From NCBI GenBank assembly GCA_009763385.1, contig CM019830.1:89728289-89792288 (forward strand): a stretch of 64,000 nt of DNA, written 5' to 3'. A model generated the notes under the pieces. The model saw only the letters and a list, made by a program, of their open reading frames with translations. It searched no databases and was not told the origin of the DNA. This DNA is from Coix lacryma-jobi var. lacryma-jobi. Lineage: Eukaryota; Streptophyta; Magnoliopsida; Poales; Poaceae. Made by a program: the position numbers and the translations under genes. Below are positions 41,695-52,034 of this stretch, one piece after another; position 1 is the stretch's first letter, and every line of letters starts with the position of its first letter.

Positions 41695-42303
41695 CTAGTC
41701 GTCATCGATGAAGATCAACTCTTCGTCATCATCATCATCCTCGATGGTAAGCTCAGGTTCTTCCTCCTCATCTTCATCTTCAACGTGGACATCTTCTGCA
41801 GGTTCCACTTCCACGTTCTGATCGGGCTTATATTCCACTTCAGGTTCCTCCACGACTCCGTCTTCGGGGTCTTCCATAACCGGGGGTACCAAGGGATGGA
41901 GTTGATCATGCAGTTGATGCACTTCCTCGTGAAGCATATCATTGTACTGCTCGATCTGGGCGGTGTATTGCTGCAGTCCATGGAGCTGGGCTCTGACCAC
42001 GTCCTCGCGGGTCCAAGCATCATTGCGCTGCTCGATAGCGCGAATCGTGTTCCGGTTGGCCTGCTCCAGGGAAGCTCGTGCCTCATAAAACTCCATGCGG
42101 GAAAGGTAGAAGTCATGCTCCATGTTCTCCATTTCAGCCTTCAGATTCTTGATTTCCTCCTTCAGCTGTTTGCGGGTGCGGCGGGAAAAACGATGACCAT
42201 TGGAGGATTCTCCAGTCTCTTCTCCGGTGCGTGGCGCCAGCTGGTGACGCGGCACACCATGCGGTCCAGTCGACTTGCGAGCAGTCCGCTTGAGGATGAC
42301 CAT
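41695..42303 (-). CDS. Acidic coiled-coil protein of element T, hypothetical
   Basis: 202 codons, uninterrupted, starting MVILKRTARKSTGPHGVPRHQ. Residues 1-50 are basic (Arg/Lys/His, a possible nuclear signal: RRTRKQLKEE near 40). About 48-140 are a heptad-like Leu/Glu/Gln/Met-rich segment predicted by eye to form a coiled coil. About 140-202 are extremely acidic, with long Glu/Asp runs ending EELIFIDDD. No zinc knuckle, no gag capsid motif, no Cys pairs. It is the only coding sequence in the gag position, about 330 bp after the primer site. It may be a gag replacement, an accessory protein, or a captured host fragment. Spurious coding is less likely because the frame is long, in the element's sense orientation, and compositionally structured. 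Confidence 0.6.
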   Translation of the reverse strand: MVILKRTARKSTGPHGVPRHQLAPRTGEETGESSNGHRFSRRTRKQLKEEIKNLKAEMENMEHDFYLSRMEFYEARASLEQANRNTIRAIEQRNDAWTREDVVRAQLHGLQQYTAQIEQYNDMLHEEVHQLHDQLHPLVPPVMEDPEDGVVEEPEVEYKPDQNVEVEPAEDVHVEDEDEEEEPELTIEDDDDDEELIFIDDD

Positions 42304-42616
42304 ATCTGGACAAGAGGGTATAGGTGAGAAAGGCTAGCAAGAAAAAGGTAAAGGCATACTAACCCAACCGATTTAGAGAGGAAGTTAACTTAAGTGAACT
42401 TAAGTGATTATGACATGATGCATGATTCGTTCCTACGGAACAAGGCAATGCAACTACTAAGGTAAGGTACATAGGGCTTATACAAGTTGTCTTGCTACTA
42501 GTTGCCAAAGACAAGATGAGATGAGAGAAGCAATTTGGACTCAAAATAGTCAAGTTTAGCTTTTGTTAAAAACATTTTGAAGTTTTCGCAAAAAGATTGC
42601 GACGTCATAGTGAGAT
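42304..42616 (-). other. Leader of element T internal region
   Basis: About 310 bp between primer site and the small ORF. No ORF or notable repeat. Confidence 0.6.
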
Positions 42617-42628
42617 GCTCCGATACCA
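42617..42628 (-). promoter_or_regulatory. Primer binding site of element T (initiator Met tRNA type)
   Basis: Minus strand TGGTATCGGAGC, three bases (GAG) after the LTR end. Confidence 0.9.
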
Positions 42629-42631
42629 CTC

Positions 42632-45600
42632 TGTAACGTAACGGCTCTAATCCCATGGCCCACTGATCACCGTCAACCACTGACAGTCGATCCGTATAGC
42701 CAAGAGATTAGGACCGGTTCCGCTACTGGGCTACATCAGTGCCCGATGTCCGCAGGATCATCTCACAATTCAGTTACAATCTCTTGAACATTTTGACAAA
42801 TAACATCGGAGTAAATAGCGGAAGACTTAGATAACAATAGTTTTACAAACCAGGGTTCAACATAAAATCAAGTGAAGTTATTACAGACCATAGTTCAAAT
42901 AGATAGAGTCGGCAAGTAGCATATGACAACAACTTAATGTAAAGATACATCACCCAGCCCGAGGGTGAATAATCACTCATCGGCCTCATCGGCCTCCTCC
43001 TGAACAACAGTCACACAGCAGGGTCCAAGGCATACTGAGGAATCTGCCATACCTGCAACATGGGTAATAAAACCCTGAGTACAAAGGTACTCAACAAGAC
43101 TTACCCGACTAAAGAAAAAGGGAGAAGACTCAGGAATGCAGGCTTAGGGTAGTCAAGGTAAGGCTTAAGCAAGATCAAGTATTTTGCAGAAAAGCATTTT
43201 TGTAAATCTTATTTTATTTTGAAAGATTCAGTATTCCTCAATTCTTCATCCTTCATGATTCATTTTACATTTCAAAACATTCCTAGTTGAGAACCACTCT
43301 CCGTTGAGAGTCAATGGAACAAGTCTCCATAACCGAGGAGCAACGTTAATCCGGATAAAGAATACTCAGCTGAGGATCCCTATTCACACTGCATATGTAG
43401 CACCCAAGCTTGCATATGCCAACTCGTCTACCACGATTCCTCCAAGATTGGGCCCGGTCCTACGCCACCCGGAAGTACAGTACACCACTCCAATCCGGGC
43501 CTCTAACCCACGTGGGTACATGCTACCTCCGCCATCTCTCCACTCCCAGTGCGCGGTTGTCGGTCCAATAATGGATTTCTCGGAGCCAGAGCTTTCCGTA
43601 GTATGTGAATAGTTGCAAGTCCTGCCCAGCAGGCCCCCATACGGATGGTCCCTACATTTTTCCGCCAGCGACAAGCACCTCGGGCCTCTAACCCAAGAGT
43701 ACAGGTCCTGTCGGTTTTTCAACCCTGTCCCGGTCGGTGTCAACTGTTGAGTCCCGGACTACAACATGACGGCACCGTACGCAAGGACAACCTCTCCTTC
43801 CCATTGACTAAGTACGGATCAGATACTTAGCCAATAGTGGGAGTAAAACCAAAATCCCATAAAGATTCTTAAGTGATCACACTTTTGAAATTGGCCTTTT
43901 TATTGCAAATCTATTTAAAAGCATTGCTAAGCATTTTTCAAATACTTTTTGAAAGGCAGGTATCGGGTGTATCAGTGGTCAAGGTGGATAGTGCATCAAT
44001 TAGGATAGCACACAACTCCTATAAACCTAATGCAATAATTTAACTCAAAAGCATTTAAGGAAACATTTTATAAATTCAAGGAAAGGGGTTAAATGCACCG
44101 GGGCTTGCCTTGGATGGCAAAAAGAGCAGACTCGGGGTTGGTGGTGTAGATGCCGGAGCTCGGGGTCGCCTCGGGGGCAGATCCTTCGGTGGCTACCTCG
44201 ACTGCAGGTTCTTCTTCGTCAACTATACGGATGCAATGATGAATGCTCATGAGAATGATGATATGGACTTAAGGTACAAGACAATTCTACTGATTCTAGA
44301 TTACTCTTAAACAAGGCATGATTGAAATCTAGGTTGAGCATAAAAGGTAACCATTTCTTCCTTAAGCAATATTGATTAAACTAGACCTTATTATAATTAT
44401 CCTAAGCATCAACCAATCATAGCATCACAAACATCATAGACCACAGGGTAGGGGTCTATGAACATCAATCAATCCAAAGATCACATCATCAACACTTATT
44501 ACCAACCCTAATCCATCTTTTCTATTTTCTTAATTTATTTAAAAGGTCATTTTATGAAGTTGCTCCAAAAATTACCAAATAAATCACATAAGTTCATTAT
44601 GGTGTAGATAGATGGAAAAACAAATTTCATAATTTTTGGAGGTCATTAAGGTGCTCAAATAAAATCAGACATTAATTAGCAAAAGGCACTATTTAACAAT
44701 TAAAATAAAAGCTCAAAAATCAACTTGTTCCAAAAGACTTCAAAATTTTACCAGAGACTAAACATGGCATAAGAAGCTCACAAAAATTTGTCTCATGATT
44801 TTTGGAGTTATAAATCACTCTCCAAAAATACCAAAACCTTCATTTTTCAATTAAAAGGGGAATTTTATATTTTCAAATTTTTGCACAAAACTCAAGTTTC
44901 ATATTTTTATAAAATACTTCAGAGCATAAAGAGTCTACCACAAAAATTTCAGAATTTTTGGATGCACACAGAAAATCATACAAAAAAGAGAAAACAGAAC
45001 ACTATTCACAACTATCAGAAAAAGAGAAGAGCACTGTGCTCGTTCTAGGCCGGGCTCGGCGAGTCGCGGGGCTCGGGCGAAACGGAGAAGTGAGCCTCGG
45101 TCCGAGGCCGGGCTCGGGCGAGACGGAGAGCATGCGTCGCCGAGGCTTGGGCTCGGTCGAAGCGGAGGGTCATGCGCTTGCCGAGGCTTGGGCTCGGGCG
45201 AAGCGGAGAAACAGGCCTCTGTCCGAGACCTGACTGGGGGGGCTCGGGCGAAACGGAGTTGAAGCAGAGGCCGAAGGCTCGGATGCTTACCACGTGTCGG
45301 AGGCAGGGCTCGAGGGTGAGGCTCGACTCGTTCTCGAGGGTGAGGCTCGACTCGAGGGTGAGGCTCGACACGAAGGTGGGGCTCGACACGCTCGGGGAGA
45401 AGATGACCGCGGCGGCGCTCCGGCGGTCCGGCGGTCCTGAGCAACAACAGCGACCGCAAGGGCCGGGTTAGAGTCGCACGGGGTCAAGGAACACAACACG
45501 GGGGTCGGGAGAAGGTATCTGTGGCCGGAGACGGCGAATTCCACGAACCCGAGCTCGCCGGGTTTCGGCCGGGGATGGGGACGGCGAGCTTACGCCGGGC

Positions 45601-46913
45601 AAACGGCGGCGGGGAAGGTGAAATTGAAAGGTGGGAAAGCTTCACGAGCTCAAGGCGGAGCTTCTGAGCTAGGAGGTGGAGCGGAGGAGTGTCTGGAGAG
45701 TGCTGGCCACGGTGGCGGAGGTGGATGCGGAGGTCGAAGCTCCGGCGGCTTATATAGCCGCGGCTATGGGACGGTAGAGAGCTCGAGGTGGTGTGGATGA
45801 GGTTTGCGGAGGCGTGCGCACTCGATTGCGCTCTGGCGGATAAGCTGGCGCGCAGCCGGGGCTCGGGCGCAATGCTCGGCCGGCGATGGCCACGCGGCGG
45901 CGGCGGCTGGGCACTGTAGGGGCCGAGAGCGATGGTCAGCGCTCGCGTGCGAGCGCGGAGGGAACAGGGGAACATCGGTGGCAGGTTGGTGGCGCGTGGG
46001 GAGCAGCCGCCTGCGCTGCAGCCGCAGCGCCGGCGCCATGGCCGGGCCCCCCCTGGCCTCTGGCTCTACGGGAAGAAGAACAGTGCTAGGGTCTAGGGTT
46101 TGACTTTTGGCTGGTTTCTGAATTTTGCAAAAATCTCCCAAAATTTGAACTGTGCGACAAAAACTCAAAACACCAAAGTTGTTCAGAAAAGAGAGGTCTA
46201 CAACTTTGTCAATATGAACATTTTCAAATTCCAAATAGTTTTTGAACAAAATTCAAAAACAGAAAAAGGGGACACTTTTGAAATTTGAATCAAATCAAAA
46301 TTACTTTGGATTTCAAACTGAACTTGAAAATCTTTATATATGAAAGTTGTTCCATTTGACAAAACCTATAACTTTGCTAATATACACTTTTTCTGAAACT
46401 CAATAGTTTTTGAATAACTTTTTAAAACTGAAAAGGGGACAAAAACTGGAATTTGAATGAATTTGAAATTACTGCAAACTTTATATAGAAACATGGAAAT
46501 CTGTAAATACCAAAGTTGTTCCTCTAGGTCAGATTCACAACTTTGCTTTTTGAACCAACTCAAAATTTTGAATTTTGAAAAAGTTATCAAAAAGGGAATA
46601 AATCCAGGATTTGGGATTTTAGGGTTTTGCAAAAGGAAACTCAATTCAAATCTGATTTTTGAACTTTGATCAAAGCATCAAACATCAGGGCACTAACTTA
46701 GAACAAAATTACATAGAACTAGGCACAGAGGTGAAATTACCGTTTTGCCCCTATAGGAAGAAGTGGGCTAAAAAGGGTTTTTGCAATAGGGATACATCAC
46801 AAAAAATGATACATTAAGCAAATGCATACACATGAAATCATGATCAAGATGATTAATGATGCTAATGATGATATGTCAAGTTAATTACATGCTTAAACAC
46901 CAGAGGTGTTACA
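42632..46913 (-). mobile_element. 5' LTR of element T (4,282 bp)
   Basis: Copy of 34080-38361 with the same length; every translated segment and stretch compared is identical. Includes TATA at 45750-45757, GC-rich repeats at 45047-45394 and the three-fold repeat at 46172-46587. Confidence 0.95.
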
Positions 46914-46918
46914 ACCTT
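46914..46918. repeat. Target site duplication of T, right copy (ACCTT)
   Basis: Identical to 34075-34079. Confidence 0.95.
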
Positions 46919-46957
46919 GTGGTGTATGTGGCTCGTAGGCAGTAGTATCTTCCCAGG
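46919..46957 (-). mobile_element. Element I, right fragment beyond T
   Basis: 39 bp continuing the interrupted Gag-like frame of element I on the minus strand (reads EDTTAYEPHTPQG across the junction). Cut at 46957 by element F; CCAGG (46953-46957) is F's expected duplication on this side. Confidence 0.55.
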
Positions 46958-46985
46958 TGTTGGTATAAATTAACGCACCCTCTAC

Positions 46986-47009
46986 TTTATCCGCAAGCGC
47001 ACAGATAAA
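46986..47009 (-). repeat. LTR-terminal hairpin with TGCGCTTG loop (F)
   Basis: Same arms as in D (TTTATCTG/CGGATAAA on the minus strand), 28 bases from the LTR end. Confidence 0.8.
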
Positions 47010-47773
47010 ATCTACCGATGTAGCACTTCATCGGAGTAACCCAGTTTTAATATCGAACCCAAAGGAACGGATAGTGTTAAGCCTTAAAGTCTAACCCCTG
47101 AGTAGCTAACAAGGACAGAGAATCTAGAAGTATAGAGGGGATCACTAAGGCTATCTAATTCCAATTTAAGAGTGATATGTTTATATTATTCTTAGTGGGG
47201 AAGTTGCCATAAAAGGTCACAAACAGAGTATGAGTCTTTTATGCAAATGTATAATCCTACTGAGCCTACACACGGGTAAGTGGACTATAGAAGAATCAAC
47301 AAGGCTATAAGAGTCACCCTTGCGAACAACCACAACTACCGGCGTTATAGGATGCATTTATGAGCTATCAAGTCTAAACACCACACTTACACTATCCAAC
47401 TACTCTAACTCTAGAATGACTAGAATTAAAGTACTCAAAAGAGAGTCATAAACCTTAAGAATAATAAGAACAATGGCTCAAACTTAAATATAGACGTTGA
47501 TTACCGAAACAATCGCTGAAGCAAGTTGAAGATAAACTTGAATCTGCAGGTACAAGATGAAGAAGTTGATCCGACAGGCCGGAGCTCCATCTTGATCTCT
47601 TCCTCTCTCTCTCTCTTCTAGTTCTAATATAAGACTAGGTTCTAAACCTAACTAGAGGGGTAACTAGTCTTCTACTTGATAGCTGGCTCTTGAAGTCTTC
47701 TTCTAGGGTTTCTGAATGAGGCGTAGACTTTTCTGAAGAGAGATTTGATCTTCCCTGGGGTCTGGGGGCCTGT

Positions 47774-47781
47774 TTATATAG
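47774..47781 (-). promoter_or_regulatory. Candidate TATA box of F LTR
   Basis: Minus strand CTATATAA in AGGGCTATATAAACAGGCC. Confidence 0.65.
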
Positions 47782-47897
47782 CCCTGAGGGATCAACCGCG
47801 GTCGTTGGATCAAATTGACTTCACGTAGGGCTGAGATGGATCCTCAAAGGCGGTGGAGGAAGCTTCCAGAAGACGGAGTCCAGCGGGCCCGGGGGGA

Positions 47898-47932
47898 GAC
47901 CGGTCGGTCTAAGGGTGGGACCGACCGGTCCC
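47898..47932 (-). repeat. Paired GACCGGTC motifs in F LTR
   Basis: GACCGGTCGGTC then GGGACCGACCGGTCCC, inverted relative to each other, about 120-150 bp upstream of TATA on the minus strand. Confidence 0.7.
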
Positions 47933-48211
47933 ACCTGGCAGCCTCTCGGGGTGTTCCGCCTCGTGGTGTCCTCTGGTGTCCTCTAGATCCTTCTGGAGTA
48001 TTCCTGACGTGTCGGTTCCGTAATCTTCCGTCGGTTTCAATCTAGGAGAAGTAATCAGTGTTGGTTTCCTGGTTTAGTCCCTGCAGAATCACAATTCACC
48101 AAAACTCATGGAATATTGTCAATTAAAACCCTAAACCTTTGTTGGTGATTGAATTCATGCCCTTTTCATATTTATTTATCCTTTAATTTTGATAGATAAC
48201 CAGTGTCAACA

Positions 48212-48225
48212 ATTCCCCCAAGCTT
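48212..48225 (-). promoter_or_regulatory. Polypurine tract of element F
   Basis: Minus strand AAGCTTGGGGGAAT directly before the LTR start. Confidence 0.85.
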
Positions 48226-48676
48226 ACCCTTTGCTAGCCCCTTAGCAAAACCAAAACTTAACAATGGATCAGGAGTTGCTACAATATCTTCACTTCCAAC
48301 AAGTATACCTGCTGTTAAACAAAAATTCTCCGAAATATATCATGTTATTCTTCATGGGGCTTATTACTTTTACTTTAGATCTTGAATGATTGAGAGATTG
48401 AACGATCAAATCAAGCACTATGTCTCTAGTTCTTTCACTTCACCTTTATCCCGGAGTTTTAATTAATTTTTAAAAGTTTTAATACATATGTTGTCAAATT
48501 AAACAATGAATCCAAAGAGAAAGTCAACCAACCATTGAATCAAGAAGTGCATGTGTATGGAAAAATGAAGTCGAATATATTCACTCTCTTCTGTTTATCA
48601 GAGACATATGGCTATTAGGCAAATTCTACTATCGGGCACGTGCCTATTTTTTTCTTGATATTTTTTTCTTTTTTCT

Positions 48677-48764
48677 TTTGAGGTTCCGGACACTTGCCTC
48701 TTTTTATTTCCTCGGGAACTATCTTTTTGAGGTTTCGGACACTTGCCCCTTTTTATTTCCTTGG
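48677..48764 (-). repeat. Two direct copies of GAGGTTYCGGACACTTGCC unit (F)
   Basis: 39-base units, 49 bp apart, each ending in CTTTTTATTTCCT. Element J has the same pair (52512-52598), and I has one copy. Confidence 0.75.
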
Positions 48765-49360
48765 ATCTTTTTTTCTCTTTTTTTTCATAGCCACATGTTT
48801 CCAACAAACTTCAGAGAGTATAGCATGAGCATTATGCGGAAGATGGATGAAATGTGTAAGTGATCTAAATTCAATGGTATGATAAACTACTCACAGGGTC
48901 AACAAAGCTTAATTTAACTCAATGTAATTATTAGTCATGTTTATATTTAGAAATCTCTGGAACTTTAGTGTTGTTTAGAACAAGATAATAGCAGCTCAGA
49001 TCATCACATGTCATATCCCAATTACCTAGACCTTAGATTAAGTATTTACCAACCATGTATTTAATTTTATTTTAAGGCATCATTATTAATTAGTAGAACT
49101 CATGCTTTGAAGGCTAGGTACTTGAAAGAAATTAGATAGAGCAACTATTCATCATTTCCATGCAAAAGATTAGAGAGAGAGGGTTCTTCTTTAGTCATCA
49201 ACTTCTTAAAACAAACTAGACACACTATTTTATTTATTTAATCTAACACACTTTAAGATATAAAAACTAAGAGTAGTAGTAGTAATAATAATAATAAAGA
49301 CATACCTGAATCACGAAGATAACGGGGGCGCGCCTCCCCCAAGATGGTTCCCTTAATAGC

Positions 49361-49530
49361 GTTGAGCCTTCATGTGCCCATATATTTTTGTCTCTTTTTT
49401 AATTAATGGTGAGCCTTCATGTGCCCACATATTTTTGTTCTTTTCTTTTTTAATTAATGGTGAGCCTTCATGTGCCCACATATTTGTCTCTTTTTTTATT
49501 AATGGTGAGCCTTCATGTGCCCACATTTTT
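49361..49530 (-). repeat. Four tandem copies of GGTGAGCCTTCATGTGCCC unit (F)
   Basis: Copies at 49361, 49408, 49459 and 49504 with T-rich spacers, about 45-50 bp period. Three copies in D and two in J. Confidence 0.8.
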
Positions 49531-50380
49531 TTATTTTGAATTTGTTTATAGAATGAAAAAACTTAAGAGGAAAGATACTTACGTGGATACATGAGGTTGA
49601 CTTCCCCCAAGCTGAATGTTGACGTAGTCGTTCGATCTTGCAATGTAGTTGACTGGCAGTGGATATGTCCTTCCTTTATTAGAGCTTTGATTGATGTTGA
49701 TGTTTGTTGAGATAATGCTCCAATAGTGGTTGGAGCATTCACTGGCTCGTCAGCTTTTCTTGGCCTTTAAAATCCTATGAAACTCAAATAGACAATAAAA
49801 CTTGTGGAATAGATTAAGCATTAGCGGTTGGCCACTCAAGCCTTAGTTGTCTAGAATTTCAGTAAGATCTCTTTCTCAATATTTTTTGTATTTTAATATT
49901 TTTACGATGCAAGAGAAAAATGCAACAGGATGAATGCATGCATATTTATTTTTATTATTTATGCCACCACGGTGAACATTCCTGTGGGTTTTTACACACC
50001 ATAGAATTATTCATATGGGGCTTCATAGTTCAGATGAAATGCAATAAATAAATTATTTTTATTTTGTTTTCTAATGCAATGCAGAAATTAAAATGTGTTG
50101 TGAATTAAATATGATGATGCAAGAAATGGTTATGGATTAAATATGAGAAATATGCCGCAAAGTAAAGATAACTACCGATTTTTACCTTTTGGCGAAGGTT
50201 CGGATATTTAGGTCTGACGAACCGGACCTTCCCTTGGTTCAGACCTCCAAAGGTATGTCAGACGTTTGGAAAGTTGTTATTGATTGTACCTCTTAGGTGC
50301 AGATATTTTATTTCATACTTTCTTGGTCTGAGTCTTCACTTTCTGTGGTTCACTGTCTTGAGGTTTCTCTCATTTCTTTT

Positions 50381-50622
50381 CTAGGACAGTGTCGATAGCT
50401 TCTTCTTCATGATTGGCCTCTGTATTTTTGATAGCTTGTCTTCTTTGGCGTTGAGAGCGGCGTCTTTCACTTCTGTTTTTCTTGTGTGCTTCATTGGGTA
50501 TGTAGTTGATGAAGTAGCATCGTACCTTTTCTCCAGGAAAGTGAAAATGGATTTCCTCTTGTAAATGATTGTACTTGTAGTTGTTGCGTAGAGGAATGGT
50601 CTTCCTAGGATGAGGTGGATGG
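50381..50622 (-). pseudogene. Athila/Tat-like protease remnant of element F, cut by J
   Basis: Minus strand reads IHLILGRPFLYAT...IIYKRKSIFTFLEKRYDATSS, matching the D remnant at 17749-17936. The frame is interrupted at its start by the end of the J LTR (50623) and stops at 50381 after the off-frame junction also present in D. Small differences (an extra Thr-Thr-Ser, CAG/AAG changes) show independent decay. Confidence 0.7.
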
Positions 50623-50648
50623 TGGGTATTTTAAACGCACACAAAAAA

Positions 50649-50666
50649 ATCCGCAAGCGCACGGAT
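50649..50666 (-). repeat. LTR-terminal hairpin with TGCGCTTG loop (J)
   Basis: Minus strand arms ATCCG and CGGAT around TGCGCTTG, 26 bases from the LTR end. The base pair that is U-G in D/F and U-A in I is C-G here. Confidence 0.82.
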
Positions 50667-51473
50667 ACCGATGTAGCTTTCACCCGAGAGTATTCCAGGG
50701 TATCGATTTCCACGGGAAACGTGAAGTGTACTAGAAGAATTAAGAACGTCCAAAAAAAGAATGATAATGTGATTAGAGAGATATAGGGTTTTCTAAGCGG
50801 GTCTATTTAATTAAAGGCTCACTATACTTTACTTACTTCGGAGCAACAGTACCTTTCCGATTCTCGAAACTGGGAAAAGGGTAATTGTGAGAAGGCTGCC
50901 AAAAAGCTCTATGAAAACACCAAAGCTAACGTGGTGGATTATAACAATCAACAAAGCTGTCACCCTTGTAGCTACCACAACTATCCGGAGGATTGGCTGC
51001 AAACTCAGGTAAACCCTAGTCTAGACACCACGTCTACACTAACGCTTACTACTCTAATCAGATATCATAATTAGAGCACTCAATACGAGCGGAGATCTAG
51101 TAAATAAAATAAAGTAAAAACTGAAATTAAATAGAATACTTAGAAGTCATAAATGAAGAACCTGGAGATTACTTGAAGACGAACCAGATGCTGCACCATT
51201 ACAATGTCGAGGAAGATCCGACAGATCCGGATCCTCCTCAACTCTCTCCTCCTCCTCTCTCTAATCCAATCTCTAATTACAACTAGATGAACTAGACAAC
51301 TAGAACAAGAACTAGAACTAGAAGAACTAGAACTAGATCTAATTCTATATGAACTAGAAGAGATTCATCTAGAGGGACCTCTACTTCTAATTGAAACCCT
51401 AGTTTCTGATGTGGAGATGAATAATGAAGATGGAGATGCCTGGAGAGGGGGATCTGGGGCTGCTTATATAGCT

Positions 51474-51481
51474 CGAGGTGG
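51474..51481 (-). promoter_or_regulatory. Candidate TATA box of J LTR
   Basis: Minus strand CTATATAA in CGAGCTATATAAGCAGCC. Confidence 0.65.
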
Positions 51482-51630
51482 AGTAGGGGTCAAGGAATCA
51501 CCATGTCATCGATCCGCATCACGTTTATCGCCCACCGTTGGATCAAACCGATTTCAGGGACGGTGGAGATGCATCCTAGGAGGCGGTGGAAGAAGGTTCC
51601 AGAAGGCAGAGGCGAAACGGCCTCCGTGGC

Positions 51631-51665
51631 CGACCGGTCGGTCTCCAAGTGGGACCGGTCGGTCT
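51631..51665 (-). repeat. Paired GACCGGTC motifs in J LTR
   Basis: CGACCGGTCGGTCT and GGGACCGGTCGGTCT, directly repeated 20 bp apart, upstream of TATA on the minus strand. Confidence 0.7.
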
Positions 51666-52019
51666 GGCCTAGTGGGCCCACGTGGTGGGCCGCCTCGTGG
51701 TGTCTTCTGGTGTCTTCTAGATCCTTCTTTTTGCAAATTTCATTGCGAAATTAATATCTTTTCATTCGGGGCTCCGAATATAGCAAATGATATGTCCGTT
51801 TTGATCGTCTCGACGAGCCCTTCGCAATGGTGCTCTCCAATTCATCACTTGAGATACTTTTATATGGTAAAATGTTGATGTCCTACAAAACAAGTGAGAG
51901 CACCAAAACTCATGGAACTTGTTAGTTTCAATCCCTACAACTATGCTTTGTAATTCATTTATTAGTGTCATTTCATGCAATAGTTGATGGTTAATTATGA
52001 GCATTAGTGAGCGTCAACA

Positions 52020-52034
52020 TGTTCCCCCAAGCTT
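52020..52034 (-). promoter_or_regulatory. Polypurine tract of element J
   Basis: Minus strand AAGCTTGGGGGAACA before the LTR start. Confidence 0.82.

Larger units (their letters stand above)
34080..46913 (-). mobile_element. Element T: complete Tekay-type chromovirus LTR retrotransposon (12.8 kb)
   Basis: Two LTRs of 4,282 bp each (34080-38361 and 42632-46913), constant offset 8552, with no difference in any stretch I compared. ACCTT duplications flank it. Minus-strand order is 5' LTR, Met-tRNA-type primer site, a small acidic ORF, pol with C-terminal chromodomain, purine tract, 3' LTR. Gag and nearly all of the protease are missing. The chromodomain plus gypsy order (RT-RNase H-integrase) places it among chromoviruses; very long LTRs fit the Tekay/Del clade. 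Identical LTRs imply very recent insertion. It interrupts element I. Confidence 0.95.
46958..48211 (-). mobile_element. 3' LTR of element F (1,254 bp)
   Basis: Minus strand TGTTGACACTGG to TATACCAACA. Homologous to the D LTR along its length. Carries the terminal hairpin, an intact TATA (47774-47781) and two GACCGGTC motifs (47898-47932). Confidence 0.9.
48226..50380 (-). other. Element F 3' non-coding interior
   Basis: AT-rich and without a gene. Contains a pair of CGGACACTTGCC phrases (48677-48764), a (TAA)n-like run near 49285, GGGGGCGCGCCTCCCCC near 49324 and a four-copy tandem repeat (49361-49530). Colinear with J 52035-53930 and, in reverse, D 29830-30723. Confidence 0.65.
46958..50622 (-). 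mobile_element. Element F: D-family element on minus strand, 3' part
   Basis: 3' LTR, purine tract and 2.4 kb of interior ending in the protease remnant, where element J is inserted. It is the same subfamily as D but in opposite orientation. Its 5' half is not seen on the far side of J, so J's insertion was accompanied or followed by loss of the rest, or the rest is right of the window. Confidence 0.8.
50623..52019 (-). mobile_element. 3' LTR of element J (1,397 bp)
   Basis: Minus strand TGTTGACGCTCAC to TTTAAAATACCCA. Diverged from D and F but keeps TATA, the GACCGGTC pair (51631-51665) and the terminal hairpin. An (AACTAGA)n-like stretch occupies about 51285-51365. Confidence 0.82.

Noticed and set aside
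51285..51365. Functional (AACTAGA)n repeat
   Set aside because: Irregular low-complexity run in J's LTR, partly present in D and F. Nothing indicates a role.
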